Made by a program: the position numbers and the translations under genes | Shown here: piece after piece, positions 23,073 through 34,060 of the stretch | How positions within the stretch are numbered: position 1 is the first letter of the stretch | Layout of the letters: each line of letters begins with the position of its first letter | Assembly: GCA_963969595.1 (NCBI GenBank) | Contig: OZ018410.1 | Location: 41,087,413-41,151,412 of the forward strand | Source: Neckera pumila | Taxonomy: Eukaryota > Streptophyta > Bryopsida > Hypnales > Neckeraceae | DNA: 64,000 bases | Direction of reading: 5' to 3' | Notes under the pieces: model-generated | Databases searched by the model: none | What the model saw: only the letters and a program-made list of their open reading frames with translations | Told to the model about the DNA's origin: nothing

Positions 23073-23790
23073 GAGAGCAAAAATGAAAGAACTTCTTTTT
23101 TTTACATATTGAACTATAGAATCTTGCATAAGACTTGTATGAAAATGTGTGAAAAAGAATTTAGAAACTTTGGCCATTTATATTGTAAAGTATTAGTATT
23201 CAAAGTGAAAAAAAGGCTTTTTTGAACCTAGCAAACATAGCTTTTCAAACTTTGAATCTTCTTATCTTAAATTGTTTTGCACTATAAAGTTTTGAAGTTT
23301 AAAGCTTTATAGTAGATAAGTGAGTTGAAAATTTACGAATTTTTTAATTTTAAAATCATACTTTAAAATTTTTGTTAAGTAGAAAAAGATAAAAAGGAAA
23401 AGGAAGATTAAAATACAAATAGTTCTAAATGGAATTGAAACTTGTCAATTCTAATGGTGAAATTGTTGTATCAATTAATCTACAGCCAATGGACCTTTTT
23501 ATGGTGAAAAATTGTGAAAATTGAGCTTAGAAACAAATCGTAGACATTCTTTTTCAGGAGGATGCCTTGATTGCCTGCAAAACAAGATTCTTCATAACTC
23601 TCACATGAATAATCCATATTGAATGAATAAAATCTTTCTATGTAAACATCAATGTAATTTAAAAGGAATGAATTTTTTTAATTTTTTTTAAGGGTTTTCT
23701 TGTTACCCAAAGCTAAGCATTTTGAGCTTAGAAAGGCATACCTTTTTTCCAGTCAATGATTGAAAAAAAAATTAAATTAAAAAAAAATTA
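23073..23790. mobile_element. Partial, diverged TTAA MITE (interior only)
   Basis: It follows the 20,731 copy through landmarks 'atagaatcttgcataagacttgtatgaaaatgtgtg', 'gtcaattctaatggtgaaattgtt' and 'acaagattcttcataactctca'. Both termini are missing, and it runs into A/T simple sequence near 23,765. Confidence 0.6.
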
Positions 23791-25134
23791 ATTTAAACTC
23801 TTTTCTTTAATTTATTGTAGATTCAAAATTAGTGATTTTTTCAAAATCTATTATTGTTAAAAATTAAAAATCAAAGGTTTTAACTAAAGTCATGTAAAAG
23901 ATTATTTTCTTATTTATTCATTGGTCATTTTCTTAGGATCATCTCTTGAACAAGAGAAGTTAATCTTGTGGTAAATTGTACTTGTATACTTTGAACTACA
24001 TAGTATATGCATAGCCAAGCATTCAAAATCTATACCTTACAATATTTTAAAAACTAATAAAAACATTTAGAAAATTTTGATGGATAGAAAAAACAAGTAT
24101 TGGGACACACGAGACTTGTTTGAATACACTTTTCATCCAATGTTTGCACTTTGGTTCGTGAAAGCTAGCTATTAATCTCATGTAAACTAAAAATTTGGAA
24201 GTGATGCATGACATATTTCCGATCTATATTTTAGTAGTGGAGTACCTTCAAACAGTTTGAGATTCCCATGTAAACTATGAGAGTGGCAAGACCAAACAAA
24301 TATAAAAAATCATAGTATCCCCATGGTGCACAACATTTATATTTGCATAGAGATCAACCCTCCAAAATTGCTTTTTGAAATACATGTAATGAATCTACAG
24401 TCTAGAAAATAATGAATCATGATTTTTAATACACATGTATTATTGAAGGGGCTCATGGATGAAATTGAGGCATTAGTAGTCCACGCAAAAAATTTGGCAT
24501 TTGATTTTTATTGGCTTACAAGTTCATTAGAACCCAATTCCATGCTTAGATTTTCAAGCTTCTATTTTCTTCACCCACCCAAAACTATGAGTACTTTTTA
24601 GGATATGTTTGTACTTGGTGACAAAGAGTGTTGTTACTGAGGGTCTTAGAAATGAATTTAGACCTACTTCTAGACCGGATTCACATTGCAAACATCACCC
24701 CAAACACCAAGTGCAAACATCTTTTAGCAATAGGCCACACAAGCATGGAGGCTAATTGAGATCACAAGTAATATTGCTAGATCAACTTGATTGGTAAAGA
24801 AAAGGTTGAAGGAAACATCCAGACTCTGGATGAAAAATGAGGCCAAACTGAAGGTTATCTTGAAGCTCCTAAGCTTGGGAGCTTTGTTCCAATGGAATAT
24901 TTCCATGCTACATAGATTGATGACGTGGTGGGGACATTGTCATGTCGCAAATTATTATTAAAACAAAATTCCCAAAAATAGACTTTTTTTTCCAATTTTT
25001 CTTTTCTTTTCATTTTCCAAAGATGTGAACAGCTTGTTCCCAACGTGGGGGAATAGCCATGAAACAATCCTTTTGTGGCCTCATTTCTCTTCTAATGGTT
25101 TCCGAGTATGGCATAATTGTATAAAGTATTGATT
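23791..25134. other. Intergenic stretch, nothing recognised
   Basis: AT-rich, with ORFs of at most 70 codons that lack motifs. Confidence 0.5.
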
Positions 25135-25259
25135 GTGCTCCGAAAAGTGACACTCTCCGAATTGCAACACCTATCTACAGCTATCCAAGATTTCAAGCTG
25201 AAATCTTGGACAGTTGTAGATAGGTGCTGCAATTAGGAGAGTTTCACTTTTAGGTGCAC
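25135..25259. repeat. Long foldback (61-bp arms, 3-bp loop)
   Basis: The arms are 25,135-25,195 and 25,199-25,259. The 12 bp next to the loop are perfectly paired (TCCAAGATTTCA against TGAAATCTTGGA), and the rest pairs with scattered mismatches. An RNA from either strand would form a stem of about 120 nt, the size of many plant miRNA or young inverted-duplication hairpins. The right arm is the start of the adjacent tandem duplication. Confidence 0.75.
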
Positions 25260-25532
25260 ATACCTTAGAACTAACTATGGAAAGAGAGCAAAGGAGAGAA
25301 GTGGGATAAGTTATTAGTTCCTATGCCCATGGATTGGTCCATCTTGATTGTTGATTAGTCTGTGCCCTTTCTATAGATAGGTGCTGCAATTAGGTGAGTG
25401 TCACTTTTAGGTGCACATACCTTAGAACTAACTATGGAAAGAGAGCAAAGGAGAAAAGTGGGATATTAACTTATTAGTTCCTATACCCATGGGTTGGTCC
25501 ATCTTGATTGTTGATTAGTCCGTGTCCTTTCT
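25217..25532 (+). repeat. Tandem duplication of a ~157-bp unit
   Basis: Unit 1 is 25,217-25,373 and unit 2 is 25,374-25,532. Both begin 'tagataggtgctgcaattagg' and share 'cttagaactaactatgg' and 'ttgattgttgattagtc'. They differ by a few substitutions and a short indel. Confidence 0.85.
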
Positions 25533-25559
25533 GTTAGGTAGGGCAACCTGTTCATGAGC

Positions 25560-26846
25560 AGTCAGTTGGTTTGGTTGAATTGTACTTCACATAGTGGTTT
25601 TACGAAAGAAAGAGAAAAATTGAGGTTTTTGAGGAGGAAAAACAGCAGGACTGACGGTGTGTGTCTCCTCAATGCTACAGACCACCAACAAAAGCAGAGT
25701 GAGGGTGACCGATGACGCAACAACCAGAAAGAATCTACTCCCATTTTCGATGGAACGACTTCCCAACCAACCTTCGATTCCAACGCATGATTTTGATGAG
25801 GGAGAGGCGCGTCGTCAATGTTTATCTACAACATTGTTGACCGAGTTAACGCAAAAACGGCATTAACAACATCACAGCGATCACACCAGGAATACGTATT
25901 GTGTTGTAAGGAACTGTAATGTAAGGTTTTGTTTGCAAACTCAACTTAACCCCTAAGCTGAGGATGTTAGCAGTGCTCAAACTGTGCAGACATTGTTGCA
26001 ACTTCTACGTACAAAGGCCTTCAAAACATAGTAAAAATTAATTATTTCACTACAAATTTTTTTGGTGAGATTGCCTGGGAATTTACTGGGAATTTACAGT
26101 AGATTGTTTGTGAGATTGCCCTTACTCTATGATTTTCACAGGATTTTTTGAAACAATATTGTGCAAGAAAAACAATCTCGTATACAAGGACCGTATACCC
26201 CAACATAGGTTAATTCTGGCACCAACCTTCTAAAGGGATAAAGGGCTATAAATTGATTAACATCTCTTAATTTCCTACAGAGTTGTACCAAAAATCTATT
26301 CTTTGGTCAAATCTATAAATATTTAACCAAAAAATATTTAATTTGGTTAGGACACTTGAAGGAATAGAAAGAATTGCATTACATTTAGTTTTTTTGACAA
26401 AACAAAAGGACTCTTTCATTATACATGATGGAGGTCGAGTGGAGAAAATAATGGTTGTCCTAGCTGTGCAAAACGAACTTACTAACTACTTAAAATTTAA
26501 ATAAAAAGAACTCTGGAGATGGGGAGGCATTCATTAGGTTGGATCCCAATCATTTGGGATGCTCTTCTAAACTTATTCGTCTTTCAAACAGAACTCTCTC
26601 CCCTACAATAGTGTATATGAAAATCATAAAATAGGAATATGCAAATTGTACGTATCTTTTAGGCATGTTGGAGTCCTATTAGTAATATCTTTGCATTTTA
26701 CCGTGAATTTCATATTGATCAAAATGAAAACTAAGAAAATTTTGTGTACACATACACACTTGTATAAATTGTAGGAGGTTCAAATTAATGTGTTGATTCC
26801 TCTAACTTTTAGCCTCTATTCTTGTCATAAACAAAACAATTTACAT
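25560..26846. other. Intergenic stretch with an orphan TTAA/CCCCTAAG end
   Basis: The sequence TTAACCCCTAAGCTGAGG at 25,946 resembles a left terminus of the TTAA family, but no matching right end was found nearby. ORFs around 25,562-25,866 lack motifs. Otherwise AT-rich and empty. Confidence 0.45.
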
Positions 26847-28985
26847 TAAGAATAGTTGTAAAATTTCCTCACTAATCTAGTGAAATCTCACACTAATTAG
26901 TATTTTTTATTATTGGGAGAAACAAAGAAATCCATTTAATTATTAATTTGTGAATAATTGAAATTAAGTATAAATTACTTTTGAAATACTTTTGTATAAT
27001 AGTATACATTGTTTGTTGCATACATATTGAGACTTCACATAGTCGAAGAGGTGTGCTTTATGTCCACAAAATTTGATCACCTTGAAATAGACAATGTTGG
27101 CAAACTTATAGCACAATGGAAAATAATAGGAAATTAGAAGTATTCTCCACATTTTGATTTGATAAGTTAGGAACAATATACATTGCTATATGTTGTCAAT
27201 GTTGAGGTTGTCCTCATTATTCTATGCATTTTAGTTGAAGTATACAAACTTATATTTTGTTTTTGAAATTAAGGATTATTTAGAAAAACACCGATTAGAA
27301 AAAAAATTGGAGATAGGTGGTAAGTAAATTCTTCACTCCCTCCCCCCCCCCCCACACACACACACCTAAATGTCTTATTTACATTACATAATACAAGAAC
27401 AATATTTTTCTAGAATTAAATTTTTTTAAAGCCAATATCTTTAAACTGCTATTCAACTAGCAACAATCTTGCATGCAATACTTTGTATAAAAATATCCAT
27501 TGCACCAATAGATAAAAAATTAGAAATAGTTTTTAACAACCACTTTTGTCTCATACAACCATTGAGCATCAATATTTCAAGTGTCAACTTCTTCTTTTTC
27601 TTTTAAATAAATAACTAACAACTATGGCAACCATTGAGCATGAGTATTTCAAGTGTCATCTTTGTTTTTTCTTTTAAATAAATTATCAAATCGCACTTGC
27701 AACCACTGAGCATCTTTTTCTAATATCAAAAAAAATTCTTTTGAATAAGTAAACTAATAACACCTCTATGACTCATAACATCATTAATTAATGGAAAACC
27801 TCCTACATAATAGGCAATAATTTTATCAAGAATATACATTGAATATGCATTTAATATGTCTCATCAATATAATTGCTACATCATTAGACAATTTTTTTGT
27901 TTTCTATGACCGCTGGACTCTTAGCTTTTCAAGAACCAAACACCCTATTCATCTATAAATGGATAAAAATCATGGAAAACAATGGCAGCTCAACTTACAT
28001 GCCACGCATTTTGAATACTTCTAGATAGGAAAACTGGTGTCAAAAAAAGACAATAACCTTTGTCGGCCTAGAGGATGGAGAAAGAAAGAAGAAGTCCAGC
28101 TGTTGAATAGGAAAGCAAATTTGTTTGAAGACAAATTATGCACATCTATTATAGCCCTTGATTGCAATTGAAGATGCTTCCTATCATTGAACAATTATTT
28201 TTCATGTTGGGCCCCATTGGCAATTGGAAGAAGATTACAATACTAGACTCTCTATAGACTATCATTTGTATACATCTTGTCTAATCTATCAATTTTTAGA
28301 GAAAATTGATTCTTTTTGGTCCAAATGTAGTTGTTGAAGAAATACCAATTGTTTGATTGCTATCAAATCTTAACATCCCTTAATTGTTTAAAAAGACATG
28401 TGCTTAACAAAAGAAATACCAACTATTTTATTGAAATTTGAAATTTATATCGACTGTTGCCAGTGTTTTTTTTTTGGTTTCCGGAGTAGTATTGAAGTGG
28501 CGACAAACAAAAAAACGATGCTACCCAAATATGTAGTATTCATTTGTATTTTGGATAGATTTTTTTTTTCATTCATGTATTTGGATGAATTTCATTTAAA
28601 GTTGGCAACTTCATCCAAATTATTTCAAAAATTGGAATAACTTAGGCGATTTATGGCCTTTTTTCTTTGATTTTTTCCTATAGCCTTGGTGCTAAGCAAA
28701 AAAGTTTGGTGCAATTTTGCTCCAAATCGCCGGAAAAAAACACATTGACTGTTGCAAAAAATTAGAAAAAAAATAAATACTGCTTACTTGACTGCAATTT
28801 GAAACTTAGAGAAGAAAAATAACTTTATCCTTGAGTACTTAAGGCTGGTGTAACCGTTTGAAAGTACCGACACTTCCTTTGGATCACTAGGGGTTAAAGT
28901 GAAGAAAGCAAAATTTCTTATACATTGATTTACTTGATTATAAGATTCTAAATCTTCTTAATTAAAAATCTTTGCACTATGCCAT
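26847..28985 (+). repeat. Large inverted repeat, left arm
   Basis: This arm is the near-perfect reverse complement of 32,092-33,935. Segments checked base by base (27,181-27,240 against 33,541-33,600; 27,541-27,600 against 33,181-33,240) are identical, and a 70-codon ORF at 26,964-27,176 (minus) is identical to one at 33,605-33,817 (plus). Near the ends a few substitutions appear. The arm is about 295 bp longer than its partner, almost entirely because of the insertion at 28,461-28,746. The C-run plus (CA)n tract at 27,338-27,366 is shorter than in the other arm. Confidence 0.9.
28461..28746. mobile_element. 286-bp insertion with 9-bp target duplication
   Basis: It is flanked by GACTGTTGC at 28,452-28,460 and 28,747-28,755. 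The other arm of the inverted repeat has a single GACTGTTGC and no insert, giving a natural empty site. The ends are imperfect inverted repeats (CAGTGTTTTTTTTTTGG on the left; AATGTGTTTTTTTCCGG reading in from the right). A 9-bp (or 8-bp) duplication suits Mutator-like or hAT non-autonomous elements. It is non-coding. Confidence 0.8.
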
Positions 28986-29823
28986 TTCTATTGCAAGGAC
29001 GACAAAACTTTAAAAAACTTTTTTTTTGCATATGCAAAAGTAGAAATTTGTACTAAACTAGTTTAAGAATGTGTAGGAGAAATTTCAGAAACTTTGACCA
29101 TACATTTGTTTGTATTTGAAGTGAAGAAAACAAGTATTTTTGTACCTTGCTTGACTAGATTTTTTGGCTTTAAATCATTTCAACTTAAAAAATTTGAAGT
29201 GTTGATTTTTGGATGTTGATGAATTGAGTTGAGAATCTTGGAAAAATAATTTAACAAAAAAACACTTGATTTTTAGTCATTAAATAATTGTTAAATAGAA
29301 GAGTAGAAGTAGGTTCAAGATTGAAGGAAAAACCGAATTGTTAATAGCTCCACGGTAGAATTGAAACATAAGAATTCCAACAATGAGATTGTTCTAATAA
29401 GCATATTTAACCCTATCTGACAGTTTTTTGAAAATTTGTAAAAACTGCATTCAATTATGAATTCTAAAAGTTATTTTTTCAAGATTGTCCAAAAAACAAG
29501 ATTGGCTATAACTTTCTCATCACTAGTCCAAATAGAAGCTTCATATGTAGACAAAAATACAATATTTGAGAAAAAAATATTAAAATAAACCAAAAATCTT
29601 TTTTTGTGATTTTTTTTGGGTTGCCCTTTGAGCTGCTTTTTGGACTTAAAGTAGCATAACTTTTGCTCCCGAGCATCGATTGGAATAAAAATTATATTTC
29701 CAGAAAGCTAATTTGATTTTTTATCTTCTAAAAAAATTTCAAAAAATCAGGTCAAAAATTGTGATCAAGCCTACCTAAAATCCCAAGAGTCCCTTGTAGG
29801 GACTTTGGGACTTTTGGGGTTAA
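28983..29823. mobile_element. TTAA MITE lacking its left ~50 bp
   Basis: It follows the 20,731 copy from 'ctatgccatttctattgcaag' to a right end of 'gggacttttggggttaa' (TTAA 29,820-29,823), with an internal 'cccttgtaggga' palindrome. Its left terminus is replaced by the inner edge of the inverted-repeat arm, so the rearrangement joined within this element. Confidence 0.65.
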
Positions 29824-29925
29824 AATGAAAATTATATTCCAATAAAGCTAATGTATTTTTGTACATAAAAAAAGTTTCAGACTAATGTATTGTTGTAGGT
29901 TTTTGAAACTTTAGTCTCATAGAGG

Positions 29926-30095
29926 TTAAAGTATTTTCGAGACTTATTTATTTTGCTCGTAGAATGTAGAAATGGACATTGTGTTCAATTGAATCATTTC
30001 AAATACTATATGTTGATTCAAATTGTACGTTGAATTTTTAAAATGTTTTTTCTATAATCTTCGAGAAAAATAAATAAGTCTCAAAAATACTTTAA
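29926..30095. mobile_element. 170-bp TTAA palindromic MITE, copy 1
   Basis: TTAA at 29,926-29,929 is followed by AGTATTTTCGAGACTTATTT; the right end is AAATAAGTCTCAAAAATACT before TTAA at 30,092-30,095. The ends are about 30-bp inverted repeats. Related to the copy at 30,980-31,126. Confidence 0.65.
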
Positions 30096-30109
30096 ATAAT
30101 TTTGAAAGT

Positions 30110-30975
30110 ACTCTATAGGAAATTGTAGAACCAATAAAAGTGGGCTTTAGAGGGTGCTTGTACCTTAGTTCTAGTAAATAAGCTTATGTAGATTAATGTT
30201 ATCATTTGTAGCAAGTATATAGTCCAACCACAATAGCAAGCGCATATATAGCACTAATAGCCTGGTCACAATATTAAACTCAATTATAATAAGTATATTA
30301 ATTTGATAAGTAAACATATAAATAATAGACACAAGTTTGTAGTTATCTTGGCTTTCCTAAATGGCAATTCAATTATGGAACCAGTATTCAAGTTTCCCAT
30401 TCTTTCAAATGCCAATTAGACCAGAAAGTTCAAAAGAAAATTGGATGGAAATTTTTTTCTCTATTTCATAGTCTCAGGTAAAGTTATCCGTAGGACACGT
30501 AGTATCCATGGCATTTCTTTAGATAAGGTCGAGGCTAAGGTCCAATTGTCATTGGCTATTATTAGTTTTTTTCTATTCTTTAGTCTCAAATGAAGTTATC
30601 TATAGGACACGTAGTATCCACGGCATCTTTCTAGCTAGGGTCCAGTTGCCACTGGTTATTATTGGTTGTGTCCGCTACATCTTTCTAGGGTCAAATTGTT
30701 AGGCATTATTATTGGTTGTGTCCTTTGGGTAGATAGAGACTATGGCATCAATTTTTGGTCGTGTCTTTTGGACAAATTCTATGATGCCGATTTTGGTTTT
30801 TGGATTCCAGCTTTCAATTTCTAGCTACAACCGCGCATGCACACTACACAACCGGTTCAGGTTTGGTTGGAGAGGAATGTGGAGTTAGACAAATCAATAA
30901 ACTAATAGTGCTGTTTACCTCATAGTTACACCATTCTTGTTTTTTAAAGTTGCCAATTTTTGTAGTTTTCATATA
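30110..30975 (+). repeat. Dispersed repeat family B, copy 2 (partial)
   Basis: It matches 5,240-6,310 of copy 1, from 'gaaattgtagaaccaa' through the 'ggctattatt' segments and one minisatellite unit near 30,820 to 'gttgccaatttttgtagtt'. It lacks the array expansion and the family's two outer ends. Confidence 0.65.
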
Positions 30976-30979
30976 GAGG

Positions 30980-31126
30980 TTAAAGTACTTTTGAGACCTA
31001 TTTATCTTGCTTGTAGAATGTAGAATTTTTTTGAAAATTCAACATACAATTCGATTGTAGATAAAATTCTAAAAATTCAACATACAATTCTATGAGCAAA
31101 ATAAATAAGTCTTGAAAGTACTTTAA
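30980..31126. mobile_element. 147-bp TTAA palindromic MITE, copy 2
   Basis: TTAA at 30,980 is followed by AGTACTTTTGAGACCTATTT; the right side is AAATAAGTCTTGAAAGTACT before TTAA at 31,123. Its centre contains an internal repeat of 'aaaattcaacatacaattc'. A left half of the same family follows TTAA at 38,147. Confidence 0.65.
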
Positions 31127-31679
31127 CACCTATAGGGCTAAAGTTCCTATAAGATACGATACGAAACGGATTTAGGATGCATTCCTCCGGTCTCAATTTT
31201 TGTTGTGAGTTTCTGAGATACTATTTAAAAGTAGAAAAACATATGAGCTTTAATGAAATACATTTTTTTAATTTTAATTGGTCTCTTGAAGCAAAACATT
31301 AGAGAGGATTTGGCCCTCCCAAAGGGCTTCAAGTTCCTGACTACAGGGAACATGCTGCGCTACTGTTGCAGTAGCGCAAGGCAGTAGTGTGATGTGGCTG
31401 AAGTTTGGCCACCTCACCTATTTTTTCCTTTTTTAGTTTTTAATTTTTTTTAGTTTTTTAGTTTAGATTTCAAAGGCAAAAAATAATTTTTTACTTTCTT
31501 ACTTCTTTTCGGTAATTAAGGTTCTAACAGCAACCCGACGTTCCTTCCTTGCACCAGGAACAGATTAGAGAACAAGACTGAAACACCCCTTTACTACCCC
31601 CAAGTATCATCTAATGATTTACGCTTTCCTAAGCATAATCACTTTATTGGACACCAAAAGAACTGTCCAACATTCGAAA
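31127..31679. other. Intergenic stretch, nothing recognised
   Basis: There is no gene. It contains a short palindromic 'gctgcgctactgttgcagtagcgcaaggc' region near 31,350 and T-rich tracts. Confidence 0.45.
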
Positions 31680-32105
31680 GAAAAATTAAAATTTTCTTTT
31701 GTATAGATTTGTTTTTTATCAATGGAAAGTATCCATTCATTCTATTTGAATTAGTGATGTGAAAGTTATGGAGCATCTTGTTTTCTATGCAATCATAGTA
31801 TCTTTTTAAGGAATTGACATATTGGATGTGTTTCCTAACTCAATTTTTACAATATTTCAAAAAAAGAAGTTCCATAAGCGTTAGTTTACTTGTAAGAAAG
31901 ATCTCACCATTGGAATAGGTGTGTTTTAATTCCATCTTAGAACTATTAACAATTTAGTTTTTTCTTCTATCTCGTACCTACTTCTACTTAAAAAAAATTT
32001 ATAGAATAAAAATCACCTTCATTTTCTTGAAATACTTTTTCTTAGATTCTAATCTCAATTCTTAAGATTAATTTTTTCAAATTCAAACGCCACAGTGCAA
32101 AGATT
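31680..32105. mobile_element. Partial TTAA MITE (middle segment)
   Basis: It follows the 38,720 copy from 'tttgtatagatttg' through 'gatgtgaaagttatgga' and 'gtgttttaattccatctta' to 'cagtgcaaagattttt'. The left ~250 bp and right third are absent. It abuts and slightly overlaps the inverted-repeat right arm, mirroring the MITE fragment at the left arm's inner edge. Confidence 0.55.
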
Positions 32106-33935
32106 TTTAACTAAGAAGATTTAGAGTCTTATAATCAAGTAAATCAAGGTATAAGAAATTTTGCTTTCTTCACTTTAACCCCTAGTGATCCAAAGGAAGT
32201 GTCCGTACTATCAAACGGTTACACCAGCCTTAAGTACTCAAGGATAAAGTTATTTTTCTTCTCTAAGTTTCAAATTGCAGTCAAGTAAGCAGTATTTATT
32301 CTTTTTCTAATTTTTTGCAACAGTCGATATAAATTTCAAATTTCAATAAAATAGTTGGTATTTCTTTTGTTAAGCACATGTCTTTTTAAACAATTAAGGG
32401 ATGTTAAGATTTGATAGCAATCAAACAATTGGTATTTCTTCAACAACTACATTTGGACCAAAAAGAATCAATTTTCTCTAAAAATTGATAGATTAGACAA
32501 GATGTATACAAATGATAGTCTATAGAGAGTCTAGTATTGTAATCTTCTTCCAATTGCCAATGGGGCCCAACATGAAAAATAATTGTTCAATGATAGGAAG
32601 CATCTTCAATTGCAATCAAGGGCTATAATAGATGTGCATAATTTGTCTTCAAACAAATTTGCTTTCCTATTCAACAGCTGGACTTCTTCTTTCTTTCTCC
32701 ATCCTCTAGGCCGACAAAGGTTATTGTCTTTTTTTGACACCAGTTTTCCTATCTAGAAGTATTCAAAATGCGTGGCATGTAAGTTGAGCTGCCATTGTTT
32801 TCCATGATTTTTATCCATTTATAGATGAATAGGGTGTTTGGTTCTTGAAAAGCTAAGAGTCCAGCGGTCATAGAAAACAAAAAAATTGTCTAATGATGTA
32901 GCAATTATATTGATGAGACATATTAAATGCATATTCAATGTATATTCTTGATAAAATTATTGCCTATTATGTAGGAGGTTTTCCATTAATTAATGATGTT
33001 ATGAGTCATAGAGGTGTTATTAGTTTACTTATTCAAAAGAATTTTTTTTGATATTAGAAAAAGATGCTCAGTGGTTGCAAGTGCGATTTGATAATTTATT
33101 TAAAAGAAAAAACAAAGATGACACTTGAAATACTCATGCTCAATGGTTGCCATAGTTGTTAGTTATTTATTTAAAAGAAAAAGAAGAAGTTGACACTTGA
33201 AATATTGATGCTCAATGGTTGTATGAGACAAAAGTGGTTGTTAAAAACTATTTCTAATTTTTTATCTATTGGTGCAATGGATATTTTTATACAAAGTATT
33301 GCATGCAAGATTGTTGCTAGTTGAATAGCAGTTTAAAGATATTGGCTTTAAAAAAATTTAATTCTAGAAAAATATTGTTCTTGTATTATGTAATGTAAAT
33401 AAGACATTTAGGTGTGTGTGTGTGGGGGGGGGGGGGGGGAGGGAGTGAAGAATTTACTTACCACCTATCTCCAATTTTTTTTCTAATCGGTGTTTTTCTA
33501 AATAATCCTTAATTTCAAAAACAAAATATAAGTTTGTATACTTCAACTAAAATGCATAGAATAATGAGGACAACCTCAACATTGACAACATATAGCAATG
33601 TATATTGTTCCTAACTTATCAAATCAAAATGTGGAGAATACTTCTAATTTCCTATTATTTTCCATTGTGCTATAAGTTTGCCAACATTGTCTATTTCAAG
33701 GTGATCAAATTTTGTGGACATAAAGCACACCTCTTCGACTATGTGAAGTCTCAATATGTATGCAACAAACAATGTATACTATTATACAAAAGTATTTCAA
33801 AAGTAATTTATACTTAATTTCAATTATTCACAAATTAATAATTAAATGGATTACTTTGTTACTTCACAATAATAAAAAATACTAATTAGTGTGAGATTTC
33901 ACTAGATTAGTGAGGAAATTTTACAACTATTCTTA
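32092..33935 (-). repeat. Large inverted repeat, right arm
   Basis: Reverse complement of 26,847-28,985, without the 286-bp insertion. It contains TTAACCCCTAGTGATCC at 32,175-32,191, whose complement lies at 28,881-28,897 in the left arm. The G-run (about 16) with (TG)n at 33,412-33,440 is longer than the matching C-run (about 12) on the left. At 33,936 the arms diverge abruptly. Confidence 0.9.
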
Positions 33936-34060
33936 GGATGCTTTTTTATTTTTAGAAGAAGATTCTATAACCTACAACAGAAATTGAGATCGTAGGATCC
34001 TTGGAGCCCACTTGAAATCCATTATGTCCCATGTAGAAACTTTGTTGCTTTAGAGGTTAA
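33936..34060. mobile_element. Possible right end of a TTAA element
   Basis: 'ttgttgctttagaggttaa' ends at 34,060 and resembles the family terminus. With TTAACCCCTAGTGATCC near 32,175 it would delimit an element of about 1.88 kb filling most of the right arm. Only the two short ends support this. Confidence 0.35.

Noticed and set aside
26964..27176. 70-codon ORF conserved identically in both inverted-repeat arms
   Set aside because: Identity follows from the duplication itself; the sequence is AT-rich with no motif, and there is no independent evidence of coding.
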